NCBI GenBank assembly: GCA_900543555.1
Contig: UQRL01000040.1
Location: forward strand, 1-22,284
Reading direction: 5' to 3'
Origin: an uncultured Oscillospiraceae bacterium
GTDB taxonomy: Bacteria; Bacillota; Clostridia; Oscillospirales; Acutalibacteraceae
DNA: 22,284 nucleotides
In this document: piece after piece, positions 7,748-15,688 of the stretch
How the letters are laid out: each line of letters begins with the position of its first letter
Position numbering within the stretch: the stretch's first letter is position 1
The notes under the pieces: model-generated
Told to the model about the DNA's origin: nothing
Database searches by the model: none
The model's input: the letters and a program-made list of their open reading frames with translations, nothing else
Translations under genes and position numbers: made by a program

Positions 7748-9238
7748 TTACGCAAAGGGGTTCTCGGTCTTGTAAAGCATGCCCTTGGGCTGGTTGAAGC
7801 CGATGTCCTGCACGCCCAACAGCTTGAACAGCTCGAACAGGGCCTTGCCGTGATGGCCGAAGGCCACCGCCCCGTGGTGGGGATAGCGCTTCTCGATGAG
7901 CACATGGCGGTAGAAGCGGCCCATCTCCGGGATGGCGAACACGCCGATGCCGCCGAAGGAGCAGGTGGGCACGGGCAGCACTTCGCCTTCTGCCACATAG
8001 GAGCGCAGCTTCCCGTCGGAAGTGCTCTGCAGCCGGAAGAAGGTGATCTCGCCGGGGGCGATGTCGCCCTCCAGGGTGCCGCGGGTGAAGTCCGGGTCAG
8101 AGCCGGCGGGCTCCAGCAGGCGGTGCTGGATGAGCTGGTACTTCACGGCCCGGTCGGCGCACAGCTTGCAGCTGGGGGTGTTGCCGCAGTGGAAGCCCAT
8201 GAAGGTGTCGGTGAGCTGGTAGTCGTAGCCGAACTTGCCCTTGATCTGGGCCTCGTACATAGAGGCGGGCACGGAGTTGTTGATGTCAAGCAATGTGACG
8301 GTGTCACCGGAGACGCACATGCCGATGTACTCGGAGAGGGCGCCGTAGATGTCCACCTCGCAGGCCACGGGGATGCCCCGGGTGGCCAGGCGGGAGTTGA
8401 CGTAGCAGGGCTCGAAGCCGAACTGGCTGGGGAAGGCGGGCCAACATTTGTCGGCAAAGGCCACATACTGGCGGCTGCCCTTGTGGTTCTCCGCCCAATC
8501 CAGCAGGGTCAGCTCAAACTGGGCCATGCGCTCCAGCATGTCGGGGTAGTACTTGCCCTCGCCCATTTCCTGGGCCATGTCGGCGCACACATCGGGGATG
8601 CGGGGATCTTTGGCGTGCTCCTTGTAGGAGACCAGCAGGTCCAGCTCGCTGTTCTCCTCAATCTCCACGCCCAGGTCGTACAGGCCCTGGATGGGGGCGT
8701 TGCAGGCGAAGAAGTCCTGGGGCCGGGGGCCAAAGGTGATGATCTTCAGGTTCTTAATGCCGATGATGGCCCGGGCAATGGGCACAAACTCCGCCATCTT
8801 GTCCGCCAGCTCCTGGGCGGTGCCCACGGGATACTCGGGGATGTAGCCAGTCAGGCCCCGCAGCCCCAGGTTGTAGGAGCAGTTGAGCATGCCGCAGTAG
8901 GCGTCGCCCCGGCCGTTGATCAGGTCGCCGTCGCCCTCGGCGGCAGCCACAAACATGCAGGGGCCGTCAAAGTACTTGGCGATGAGGGTTTCGGGGGTTT
9001 CGGGGCCAAAGTTGCCTAAAAACACAGTCAGGGCGTTGCAGCCAGCCTTGGTGACTTCTTCCACGGCAGCCAGCATGTCCTTTTCGTTTTCCACGGTGGT
9101 CTGGGCCTCATAGACTTCCAGGCCCTTCTGGGCGCAGGCGGCCACAACGGCGGCCCGGCGGCTTTGGGAAAGCCCGATGGGGAAGCAGTCCCGAGAGACC
9201 GCCACAATGCCCAGCTTTACCTGCGGGATATTGGTCAT
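7748..9238 (-). CDS. L-fucose/L-arabinose isomerase family protein
   Basis: The family interconverts aldoses and ketoses using a divalent metal. This 496-residue protein has the two-domain architecture: a Rossmann-like N-terminal half (KLGIVAVSRDCFP...TVFLGNFGPETP) and a C-terminal catalytic half. Candidate metal ligands are E294 (ACEVDIYGALSEY), D318 (LLDINNS) and H350 (GFHCGNT). These resemble the Glu/Asp/His set of FucI, but the protein is shorter than FucI (about 590 residues), so substrate identity is open. The ATG at 9238 has GGAGG 8 nt upstream; an in-frame TTG at 9244 is too close to that site. It is a single-gene unit convergent with the alpha-xylosidase, and a role in processing released sugars is inferred. 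Confidence 0.85.
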   Translation of the reverse strand: MTNIPQVKLGIVAVSRDCFPIGLSQSRRAAVVAACAQKGLEVYEAQTTVENEKDMLAAVEEVTKAGCNALTVFLGNFGPETPETLIAKYFDGPCMFVAAAEGDGDLINGRGDAYCGMLNCSYNLGLRGLTGYIPEYPVGTAQELADKMAEFVPIARAIIGIKNLKIITFGPRPQDFFACNAPIQGLYDLGVEIEENSELDLLVSYKEHAKDPRIPDVCADMAQEMGEGKYYPDMLERMAQFELTLLDWAENHKGSRQYVAFADKCWPAFPSQFGFEPCYVNSRLATRGIPVACEVDIYGALSEYIGMCVSGDTVTLLDINNSVPASMYEAQIKGKFGYDYQLTDTFMGFHCGNTPSCKLCADRAVKYQLIQHRLLEPAGSDPDFTRGTLEGDIAPGEITFFRLQSTSDGKLRSYVAEGEVLPVPTCSFGGIGVFAIPEMGRFYRHVLIEKRYPHHGAVAFGHHGKALFELFKLLGVQDIGFNQPKGMLYKTENPFA

Positions 9239-9273
9239 TTGCAATTCCTCCCATATTCAAAACTGAGATTTCC

Positions 9274-9292
9274 GTGCGCAGGTTGTACGCAC
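9274..9292. promoter_or_regulatory. Imperfect dyad downstream of the isomerase-gene promoter
   Basis: GTGCG (9274-9278) and CGCAC (9288-9292) form a 5-bp inverted repeat with a 9-nt spacer between the predicted promoter and the gene start. This is a possible operator; the evidence is weak. Confidence 0.25.
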
Positions 9293-9306
9293 CAATTTGT
9301 GTTCTT

Positions 9307-9335
9307 ATCATACCGCAGATCACGCAAAAAAGCAA
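9307..9335 (-). promoter_or_regulatory. Promoter of the fucose-isomerase-like gene
   Basis: Minus-strand TTGCTT (9330-9335) and TATGAT (9307-9312) with a 17-bp spacer. The predicted transcription start lies about 60 nt upstream of the ATG. Confidence 0.65.
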
Positions 9336-9387
9336 TGGGGAAAAGTGCCCCAGCGGCCGGGTTTCCCCTTTTTCCCGGGAAAAGAGC

Positions 9388-9429
9388 CATAAAAAAGCGC
9401 GGCCCCCGCGGGGACCGCGATTTTTTATG
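9388..9429 (-). terminator. Terminator of the MATE operon
   Basis: A long near-perfect inverted repeat: CATAAAAAA (9388-9396) pairs with 9421-9429, enclosing a GC-rich core with CGCGG/CCGCG arms and a CCCC/GGGG inner stem. Six U follow the core on either strand, so it can act in both directions. It lies 12 nt past the stop of the second exporter gene. Confidence 0.88.
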
Positions 9430-9440
9430 GGAAACGCCCC

Positions 9441-10826
9441 TCACAGCGCTTCCGGCACGGGCTGGCCGCTGCGCTGGATGCAGCGGCGCAGCCAGTTCAT
9501 CCGCAGGTAATACACGATAAACACCGCCGCGGCAATGACCCAGGTGATGGGGTAGTTCATGGCCACCATCTGCATGGAGTGCATGGCCGGGATAAAGCCC
9601 ACCAGCGCCAGCCAGATGATGCGCAGGCCGCACACCCCAAAGCAGGTGATGAGCATGGGCTGGAAGGACTCCCCCGCGCCCCGGATGGCGCCGGAGAGAA
9701 TCTCAATGAACACATAGGTGAAGTAGCTGGGGGCCAGCACCCAGAAAAAGTTCTGGCCAATGGCAATAACGGTTTCATCCCCCGTGAAGAACCGCAGCAA
9801 GGGCTCCATAAACAGCAGCAGCAGGATGCTCAGGGCAATGGTGGTGCTCAGGGCCATAACAAGGCAGATCTTGATGCTCCGCTTCACCCGGCCGTACTTC
9901 TGGGCGCCAAAGTTCTGCCCCACAAAGGTGGTGATGGCAATGCCAAAGGCGCTCATCACCATCCAGATAAAGCCGTCAATCTTGCCGATGGCCGCCCAAG
10001 AGGCGATGGCGTCCGTGCCAAAGGAGTTGATGCTGGCCTGCACCACCAGGTTGGAGACCGAGTACAGCACCGACTGCAGCCCCGCAGGCAGGCCGATGCG
10101 GATGACGTTGCGCAGGATGCCGCGGTCGAAGCGGATCTTGCGGATCTCCACCCGGTAGGACTCCCGGGTGAGCATAAGGCGCACCATGATGAGCACCGCG
10201 CTGACCACCTGGGAGAGCACCGTAGCAATGGCCACGCCGAACACGCCCCAGTGAAACGCCAGCACAAACAGCAGGTCCAGCACAATGTTCACCAGGCAGC
10301 AGACCATCAGCACATACAGGGGCATGCGGCTGTCGCCGATGGCCCGCAGAATGCCCGTGCCCACATTGTAGATCATGCTGGCGATGATGCCGCAGTAATA
10401 CACGTTCACATAGGTCAGCGCGTCGCCCATGATCTCCTGGGGCACGCCCAGCATGACCAGGGAGGGCCGGGCCGTCAGCAGCCCCAGCACCATGATGGCG
10501 AGGCCCCCCGCCAGGGCCAGGGCCATAGAGGTGTGCACCGCCTTGCTGACGTTTTTAGCGTCTCCCGCGCCGAAAAACTGGGAGATGATGACCGTGGCGC
10601 CAGAGGAGACGCCCACAAAAAAGCCCAGCAGCAGGTTGATCAGCGTGCTGGTGGTGCCCACCGCCGCCAGGGCGCTGGTGCCCACATACTGCCCCACCAC
10701 AATGGTGTCCACCGTGTTGTACAGCTGCTGGAAGAAGGTCCCGATCAGGATGGGGAAAAAGAAGATGAGCAGCTGTTTCCAGATCACCCCTTGGGTGATG
10801 CTGTTTTCCTTGACCGTTTGCTCCAT
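9441..10826 (-). CDS. MATE family efflux transporter (second of tandem pair)
   Basis: A multidrug and toxin extrusion protein, an inner-membrane exporter driven by Na+ or H+. The 461-residue product has about 12 hydrophobic segments and the MATE N-terminal signature (LLIFFFPILIGTFFQQLYNTVDTIVVGQYVG), with the matching internal repeat around residue 240 onward. The ATG at 10826 has AAAGGAG 7 nt upstream; an upstream ATG at 10862 lacks a site. Only 13 nt separate it from the preceding paralogue, so the two are cotranscribed. No substrate can be read from the sequence. Confidence 0.92.
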   Translation of the reverse strand: MEQTVKENSITQGVIWKQLLIFFFPILIGTFFQQLYNTVDTIVVGQYVGTSALAAVGTTSTLINLLLGFFVGVSSGATVIISQFFGAGDAKNVSKAVHTSMALALAGGLAIMVLGLLTARPSLVMLGVPQEIMGDALTYVNVYYCGIIASMIYNVGTGILRAIGDSRMPLYVLMVCCLVNIVLDLLFVLAFHWGVFGVAIATVLSQVVSAVLIMVRLMLTRESYRVEIRKIRFDRGILRNVIRIGLPAGLQSVLYSVSNLVVQASINSFGTDAIASWAAIGKIDGFIWMVMSAFGIAITTFVGQNFGAQKYGRVKRSIKICLVMALSTTIALSILLLLFMEPLLRFFTGDETVIAIGQNFFWVLAPSYFTYVFIEILSGAIRGAGESFQPMLITCFGVCGLRIIWLALVGFIPAMHSMQMVAMNYPITWVIAAAVFIVYYLRMNWLRRCIQRSGQPVPEAL

Positions 10827-10839
10827 AAACGCGCTCCTT

Positions 10840-12213
10840 TCACTGTTTTTCATCCAAGGCAAAGCCCTTCCGCTTGGAGAGGGCGTTCATCCGCAGGTAA
10901 TAGGCCGTCACCAGGATGACGGCCGCGGCGGTCCAGGCCCCCACCTCTGCGTAGTAGATGCCCTCCTGGCCCAGGGCCAGGGGCAGCAGCAGGGCCACGC
11001 CAATGCGCACCACCATCTCCGCCACACCGGAGAACATGGGAACCACTGTGTCCCCCAGGCCCATCAGGGCCGAGCGGTAGATGTGCAGCATGTACAGGAT
11101 GGGCAGGCACACGCTCATAATGGAAAGGTAGTGGTAGGCAATCTGCATGGAGGCCTCCACCTGCTGGGGTTCGCCAGAGATAAACAGCCCCAGCACCAGC
11201 CGGCCAAACAGCAGCATGGCCAGCCCAATGATCACCGAGGTGACCAGGGCAATGGCCACCGCCGAGCGCAGCCCCTGCTTGATGCGGTGCACCAGCCGCG
11301 CCCCTAGGTTCTGCCCCACATAAGAGGTCACCGCGAAGCCGTAGGAGGTGGCGGCGATCTCCAAAATGCCGTAAAGCTTGTTAGTGGCCGTAAAGCCCGC
11401 CAGGAACAGCATCCCGTAGCCGTTGATGACAAACTGCACCACCATGCTGCCCACAGCGATGATGGCGTTCTGCAGCGCCATGGGGAAGCCCAGCTTCAGC
11501 AGGGTAAGGGTGAGGACTTTTTCGGGCCGCAGGTCCTGCCGCTGCACGCTGAGGATGGAGATGCGCCGCACGTTCAAGAAGCAGTAAACGGCGGAGGCCA
11601 CCTGAGAGACCACCGTGGCAATGGCCGCCCCCGCAATGCCCCAGTGGAAGCCCACCACGAACAGCAGGTCCAGAACCACGTTCATCAGGGCCGCCACCAC
11701 AATGGCGTACAGGGGCGTTTTGCTGTCCCCCAGGGCCCGCAGGATGGCCGCCAGGAAATTATAAGCCATAATGGCGGGAATGCCCCCATACACAATGCGC
11801 AGGTACAGCAGGGCCCCTCCCAGCACGTCTTCCGGGGTGTTCAGCACCCGCAGCAGGGGCCCGGCCCACAGCTGGCCCCCCACCCCCAGCAGCACCGTGA
11901 AAAGGACGCACAGCGTGGTGGAAACCCCCACCGTGCGGGAGAGCTCCCGGTAATCCTTGGCGCCAAAGTGCTGGGCCATCAAAATGGAAAAGCCCTGGGT
12001 CAGGCCCTGGATGATGCCAAGCACCCCCCAGTTGGGGCTGTCCGCCGCGCCCAGGGAGGCCAGGGCGCCCACGCCCACAAACTGGCCCACCACAGCCGTG
12101 TCCACCACGGTGTACAGCTGTTGGAACACATTGCCCACCATCAGCGGCAGGGCAAAGGTGAAGATCAGCCGGGTGGGAGAACCCTCTGTCATACTGCGGA
12201 TCCGTTGTGCCAT
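10840..12213 (-). CDS. MATE family efflux transporter (first of tandem pair)
   Basis: A 457-residue polytopic membrane protein with the MATE pattern (LIFTFALPLMVGNVFQQLYTVVDTAVVGQFVG at about 16-47, then PMALQNAIIAVGSMVVQFVING in the second half). It shares its layout and blocks such as NVVLDLLFVVGFHWGIAGAAIATVVSQVASA with the downstream paralogue, but the two differ widely elsewhere. The ATG at 12213 follows an AAAGGGG site. A well-formed promoter lies about 110 nt upstream. Likely an exporter of small organic molecules; the substrate is unknown. Confidence 0.92.
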   Translation of the reverse strand: MAQRIRSMTEGSPTRLIFTFALPLMVGNVFQQLYTVVDTAVVGQFVGVGALASLGAADSPNWGVLGIIQGLTQGFSILMAQHFGAKDYRELSRTVGVSTTLCVLFTVLLGVGGQLWAGPLLRVLNTPEDVLGGALLYLRIVYGGIPAIMAYNFLAAILRALGDSKTPLYAIVVAALMNVVLDLLFVVGFHWGIAGAAIATVVSQVASAVYCFLNVRRISILSVQRQDLRPEKVLTLTLLKLGFPMALQNAIIAVGSMVVQFVINGYGMLFLAGFTATNKLYGILEIAATSYGFAVTSYVGQNLGARLVHRIKQGLRSAVAIALVTSVIIGLAMLLFGRLVLGLFISGEPQQVEASMQIAYHYLSIMSVCLPILYMLHIYRSALMGLGDTVVPMFSGVAEMVVRIGVALLLPLALGQEGIYYAEVGAWTAAAVILVTAYYLRMNALSKRKGFALDEKQ

Positions 12214-12237
12214 AAAACGACCCCTTTCTTCATTCTG

Positions 12238-12253
12238 CGCCTGTTTCCAGGCG
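12238..12253 (-). promoter_or_regulatory. Leader hairpin of the MATE operon
   Basis: In the roughly 100-nt leader, CGCCTG and CAGGCG pair across a GAAA tetraloop (minus-strand reading). It lies about 25 nt before the start codon. I see no match to a known riboswitch consensus. Confidence 0.4.
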
Positions 12254-12318
12254 AAAAAAGTACGACGAAGGCAGCTCCCGGTCCCCCGGTCTCCACTTAC
12301 GCCGTATGTTCTCAGAGT

Positions 12319-12347
12319 ATCTTACCATGTCCCATGCCGCTTTGCAA
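12319..12347 (-). promoter_or_regulatory. MATE operon promoter
   Basis: Minus-strand TTGCAA (12342-12347) and TAAGAT (12319-12324), spacer exactly 17 bp. Confidence 0.75.
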
Positions 12348-12361
12348 TCACTATTTGGGCG

Positions 12362-12386
12362 GCGGGGAAAAAATATTTTTCCCCGC
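12362..12386 (-). terminator. Hairpin after the alpha/beta hydrolase gene (possible terminator)
   Basis: GCGGGGAAAAA (12362-12372) and TTTTTCCCCGC (12376-12386) form an 11-bp inverted repeat with a 3-nt loop, 8 nt after the hydrolase stop. The U-run is inside the stem rather than after it, so termination is likely but not typical. Confidence 0.5.
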
Positions 12387-12394
12387 TCCCCGCC

Positions 12395-13348
12395 TCAGCG
12401 CTGCGTTCCACAGCGCTCTAAAAACTCCCGGAGCACCCGTTTGCAGCCCTCCGGGTCCACGCCAAAGCTCTGGGCATGGCCCGCCCCCGGCACGGTGTAC
12501 AACCGCTTTTCCGCCCGGCAGGCGGCAAAGTTCTCCTCGGTCATGGAGAGGGGCACAAAGCCGTCCTCCTCCCCATGGAGGAACAGCACCGGAATCCGGT
12601 TCCGCTCCAGGGCCTTGCGGGTGTCCGCCCCCTTGAGGCGGAAGCCCGCCCGCAGCCGGGCCAGCCCGTCCAGCAGGTACAGCAGCGGGAAGGGGGGCAG
12701 GCGGTAATCCCGCCGGGCCACATGGGCCATAATGTCCCAGGGGGTGGTAAAGCCGCAGTCCGCCACAATGCCCCGGGTGTTCCCCGGCAGCTCCAGCCCC
12801 GAGGCCATCAGCACCGTGGCCGCCCCCATGGAAATGCCCATCAGGAACAGGGGCTTGTCCTCCCCAAAGCGCTGGGCGGCGTAGCGGACCCAATCCCGGC
12901 AGTCAAAGCGCTCTTTCACCCCGTAGGTGATGTATCGGCCCTGGCTCTCCCCGTGGGAGCGCTGGTAGGGCAGCAGCACATCGTAGCCCAGGCCGTGGAA
13001 GAACTCCGCCTCCAGGGCAAAGTCGATGGTGGCCAGGGAACGGTAGCCGTGAAAGGCCACCACCGTCCCCCGGGACTCCCCCTGGGCGGGCAGGTACAGG
13101 GCCGAAAGGGCCAGCCCGTCAAAGGAGGTCAGCTTCACATGCTCCGCGGTATGGGCGCGGATAAAGGCCTGGGCCTCCTTCATCCGCGGCGCGAAGGGGT
13201 TCCAGATGGAGTCCTGTTCCTCATATTGCTCGTCCGTGCGCTCCCGCTTATAGCGGCAGATGGAGAACTTGAAAAAGAACGCCGCCGCCCCCAGCAGCGC
13301 CGCCAAAAGCGCCGCCAGCACACCCAAAAGCACCCATACCGCCGTCAT
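12395..13348 (-). CDS. Membrane-anchored alpha/beta hydrolase
   Basis: A 317-residue alpha/beta-hydrolase-fold protein of the serine-hydrolase (BAAT/DUF-type esterase-peptidase) kind. Residues 4-27 form a single hydrophobic helix followed by a basic CRYKRER stretch, suggesting an N-in membrane anchor. Catalytic triad candidates are S173 in GISMGAA, D262 in HGEEDGFVP and H291 in GAGHAQS; the oxyanion region is AFHGYRS (H100). The substrate is unknown. I chose ATG 13348 because the ATG at 13375 overlaps the predicted -10 box and would not be transcribed. The gene diverges from the GH-D glycosidase. Confidence 0.85.
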   Translation of the reverse strand: MTAVWVLLGVLAALLAALLGAAAFFFKFSICRYKRERTDEQYEEQDSIWNPFAPRMKEAQAFIRAHTAEHVKLTSFDGLALSALYLPAQGESRGTVVAFHGYRSLATIDFALEAEFFHGLGYDVLLPYQRSHGESQGRYITYGVKERFDCRDWVRYAAQRFGEDKPLFLMGISMGAATVLMASGLELPGNTRGIVADCGFTTPWDIMAHVARRDYRLPPFPLLYLLDGLARLRAGFRLKGADTRKALERNRIPVLFLHGEEDGFVPLSMTEENFAACRAEKRLYTVPGAGHAQSFGVDPEGCKRVLREFLERCGTQR

Positions 13349-13373
13349 TCCCGCAACACTCCCTTCTTCTGCC

Positions 13374-13401
13374 ATTGTAGCACATCCGGGGGAAAACACA
13401 A
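13374..13401 (-). promoter_or_regulatory. Promoter of the alpha/beta hydrolase gene (extended -10)
   Basis: Minus-strand TGCTACAAT with -10 TACAAT at 13374-13379 and a weak -35 TTGTGT (13396-13401), spacer 16 bp. It gives a leader of only about 20 nt before ATG 13348. Confidence 0.6.
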
Positions 13402-13450
13402 AGCGGGCGCCCAAAATTTTTTCTAAAACAGGGCACGCCCAAAAAAGCCC

Positions 13451-13479
13451 TGGCGCTTTTCCCCATTTCGCGCTACAAT
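13451..13479 (+). promoter_or_regulatory. Promoter of the GH-D glycosidase gene
   Basis: TACAAT at 13474-13479 in the context GCTACAATGG, identical to the -10 region of the divergent hydrolase promoter. The -35 region (TGGCGC, 13451-13456) is weak. Confidence 0.45.
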
Positions 13480-13524
13480 GGTGGGAAGAACCGGAAATAT
13501 CCTGCTTATAGGAGGTTTTGCTGT

Positions 13525-15093
13525 ATGATCTCTCCCTTCCACCATCTGCCCGACCGGGCCCTGCTGCGCACTCAAGAGGAGCAGGTGCCCCTTTCCAGCA
13601 GCCAGCTGGCCGCCCGCCGCTTCCGGGACATTTCCTGGGAGCTGGCCGAAACCACCCACGGCCTGGATGTCTCCATCACCGCCCAGGAGACGCCCCTAAA
13701 GGAGCTGGTCCTCCGCTGGGACCTGGATTTCCCCCAAGGCTGCCGGTTCCTCGGCGGCCCCTGGGAGCGGGGCTACGGCAGCCAGGAGTGGCGCGGCTTT
13801 GCCCCCGACCGGGTGATGGCCTGGTACTTTGCGGCGGACAACGGCCAAGAGGTGCTGTGCTTCGGCGTGAAGGCCCAGCCCCACGCCCTTTGCTGGTGGA
13901 GCGCCGACCCCCACGGGTTCTCCCTGCACCTAGACCTGCGCTGCGGCGGCGAAGGGGTAAAGCTGCGGGGGCGCACCCTGCCCGCGGCCAGCGTGGTGTT
14001 CCGCCGCAGCGGGGCCACGGCCTTCCAGGCGCTGCAGCGGTTCTTCAAGGAGCTCTGCCCCGCGCCGGTCCTGCCGGACCACCCCGTGTACGGCTCTAAC
14101 AACTGGTACTATGCCTATGGGAACAGCTCCCATTCGGATATTTTACAGGACGCGGACTACCTTGCCTCCCTGACCCAGGGGCTGGAGAACCGGCCCTACA
14201 TGGTCATCGACGACGGCTGGCAAAGCCTTCACAACATGGAGCCGGGCTACAACGGCGGCCCCTGGAGAGCGGGCAACGAAAAGTTCCCGGACATGGGCGC
14301 CCTGGCCCGGGAGATCGCCAATCGGGGGGCGCGGCCCGGCATCTGGATCCGCCTGCTGTGGAACCGTGACCCCCAGATCCCGGAGAGCTGGCGCTCGAAG
14401 CGGGACCGGGAATACCTGGACCCCACCGTGCCGGAGGTGCTCTCCTACATCCAGGAGGATCTGCGCACCCTGCGCCGCTGGGGCTATGAGCTCATCAAGC
14501 ACGATTTTTCCACCTTTGACATCTTCGGCCGCTGGGGCTTCCAAATGGGCAGCCAGATCACCGAAGGGGGCTGGCGCTTTGCCGACGAGACCGTCACCAG
14601 CGCTGAGGCTGTCCTCAACTTTTACAAGGCCGTGCGGGAGGCCGCCGGCAGCGGGCTGATCCTGGGCTGCAACTGCATCGGCCACCTGGGCGCCGGGTTG
14701 ATGCACCTGAACCGCACCGGCGACGACACCAGCGGCCGCTCTTGGGAGCAGACCCGGAAAATGGGCGTGAACACCCTCTCTTTCTCCCTGCCCCAGCACG
14801 GCGCCCTGTTCGCCATTGACGCGGACTGCGTGGGCGTCACCGGGGAGATCCCCTGGGAGCTGAACCGCCAGTGGCTTCAGCTGCTGGCAGAGAGCGGCAC
14901 CCCCCTGTTCACCTCTATCCAGCCCGGCGTGCTCACCCCAGAGCAGGAGGAAGAGGTGCGGGCCGCCTACGCCATGGCTTCCCAGCACAGCAGCGCCGGG
15001 GCCTACCCCTTGGACTGGCAGAACAACATGTACCCGGAGAGCTGGCTGCTCTCCCACCGGAAGGAGACCTTCCGGTGGTATCTGGACCGCTGA
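13525..15093 (+). CDS. Clan GH-D glycoside hydrolase, alpha-galactosidase-like
   Basis: A 522-residue cytoplasmic protein without signal peptide. It has an N-terminal beta-rich domain (about 1-180) and a TIM barrel beginning at VYGSNNWYYAYGN. The barrel carries PYMVIDDGWQ (228-233), ARPGIWIRLLW, and YELIKHDFSTF with D327 as the likely nucleophile. LNRTGDDTSG offers D400/D401 as the likely acid/base, as in GH27/GH36 R-x-x-D-D motifs. These motifs place it in clan GH-D with retaining chemistry. Alpha-galactosidase is the commonest activity, but the substrate is not certain and it is shorter than typical GH36 enzymes (about 700). The AGGAGG site lies 9 nt before the ATG. It is monocistronic. Confidence 0.78.
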   Translation: MISPFHHLPDRALLRTQEEQVPLSSSQLAARRFRDISWELAETTHGLDVSITAQETPLKELVLRWDLDFPQGCRFLGGPWERGYGSQEWRGFAPDRVMAWYFAADNGQEVLCFGVKAQPHALCWWSADPHGFSLHLDLRCGGEGVKLRGRTLPAASVVFRRSGATAFQALQRFFKELCPAPVLPDHPVYGSNNWYYAYGNSSHSDILQDADYLASLTQGLENRPYMVIDDGWQSLHNMEPGYNGGPWRAGNEKFPDMGALAREIANRGARPGIWIRLLWNRDPQIPESWRSKRDREYLDPTVPEVLSYIQEDLRTLRRWGYELIKHDFSTFDIFGRWGFQMGSQITEGGWRFADETVTSAEAVLNFYKAVREAAGSGLILGCNCIGHLGAGLMHLNRTGDDTSGRSWEQTRKMGVNTLSFSLPQHGALFAIDADCVGVTGEIPWELNRQWLQLLAESGTPLFTSIQPGVLTPEQEEEVRAAYAMASQHSSAGAYPLDWQNNMYPESWLLSHRKETFRWYLDR

Positions 15094-15108
15094 TCTATGG
15101 CCGCAAAG

Positions 15109-15139
15109 AAAGCGCCCTCCCCGGTGGAGGGCGCTTTTT
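15109..15139 (+). terminator. Shared terminator between convergent genes
   Basis: A 12-bp perfect stem (15109-15120 with 15126-15137), a 5-nt loop, then five T on the plus strand. It lies 15 nt after the glycosidase stop. The stop codon of the convergent signal-peptidase-like gene starts at its edge (15139), so it likely serves both; leftward it has only a TTTCTTT tract. Confidence 0.88.
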
Positions 15140-15675
15140 CAATCCCTGCGGGCGTGGCGGCCCCTGTGCCTGCCCCTTTTGGGCGGGGCGTCCGGGTCCC
15201 TTCCCAGGCCCAGAAGGGCGGGGAGGGACAGCAGCAGCACCCCCGCCGCCAGAACCGCCGGCGGCCCCCACCAAGAGCTGAGGAACCCGTAAACCCCCGC
15301 TCCCCCGGGAACCAGGGCCTCCACCTTCCCCCGGATGTCCCCGGGGGAAAGAAGGGCTTCCGCCTCCTCTCCTTGCCCGTCTCCCCGGGCGATAAAGTCC
15401 CCGTCCACGGCGCCTACCAGCCGGGTAAGGGTTCCGTCCCCGCAGAGCACCGGGTCCCCCAATTCATAAGAGGGGCTGGCAGCCACCGCCGCCAGGCCGC
15501 CCTGGGGCAGGGCTGGCTCCATGGCGGAGGTCTCCACCGCCTTCAAGGTATAGCCGAACAGTTCCGCCTCTTCCCGGCCCAGCACCTGCCGCTGGGCCGT
15601 CAGCCACAGGCTGAGGGCCAGCAGGGCACAGAGGAGCACCCCCAGCAGGGCCCGCAGCGCCTTGATCGCTCCCAT
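15139..15675 (-). CDS. Signal peptidase I (S26)-like membrane protein lacking catalytic residues
   Basis: A 178-residue protein with one N-terminal membrane helix (about 6-27), an extracytoplasmic S26-like core, and a C-terminal hydrophobic helix (about 139-160), as in archaeal/SipW-type signal peptidases. The core reads VETSAMEPALPQGGL, where active enzymes have SGSMEP: the catalytic Ser position before Met is Ala51. The later THRV motif is LTRLV here, so the His position is Thr84. FIARGDGQ keeps the Asp (D99). It therefore looks like a pseudoenzyme. The ATG at 15675 has AAGGGGG 7 nt upstream and lies 13 nt after the HAD-GNAT gene, so the two are cotranscribed. A longer upstream frame is not supported. 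Confidence 0.72.
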   Translation of the reverse strand: MGAIKALRALLGVLLCALLALSLWLTAQRQVLGREEAELFGYTLKAVETSAMEPALPQGGLAAVAASPSYELGDPVLCGDGTLTRLVGAVDGDFIARGDGQGEEAEALLSPGDIRGKVEALVPGGAGVYGFLSSWWGPPAVLAAGVLLLSLPALLGLGRDPDAPPKRGRHRGRHARRD

Positions 15676-15688
15676 GCGTCTTCCCCCT

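Noticed and set aside
9579..10919. 446-codon plus-strand frame opposite a MATE gene
   Set aside because: Gln/His-rich complement of a membrane-protein gene; no ribosome binding site or domain.
12214..12318. Guanidine or other known riboswitch upstream of the MATE genes
   Set aside because: The leader is short and shows only a simple GAAA hairpin; I could not find the conserved core of a known class.
12476..13426. 316-codon plus-strand frame opposite the hydrolase
   Set aside because: Complement of a clear alpha/beta hydrolase; no independent support.
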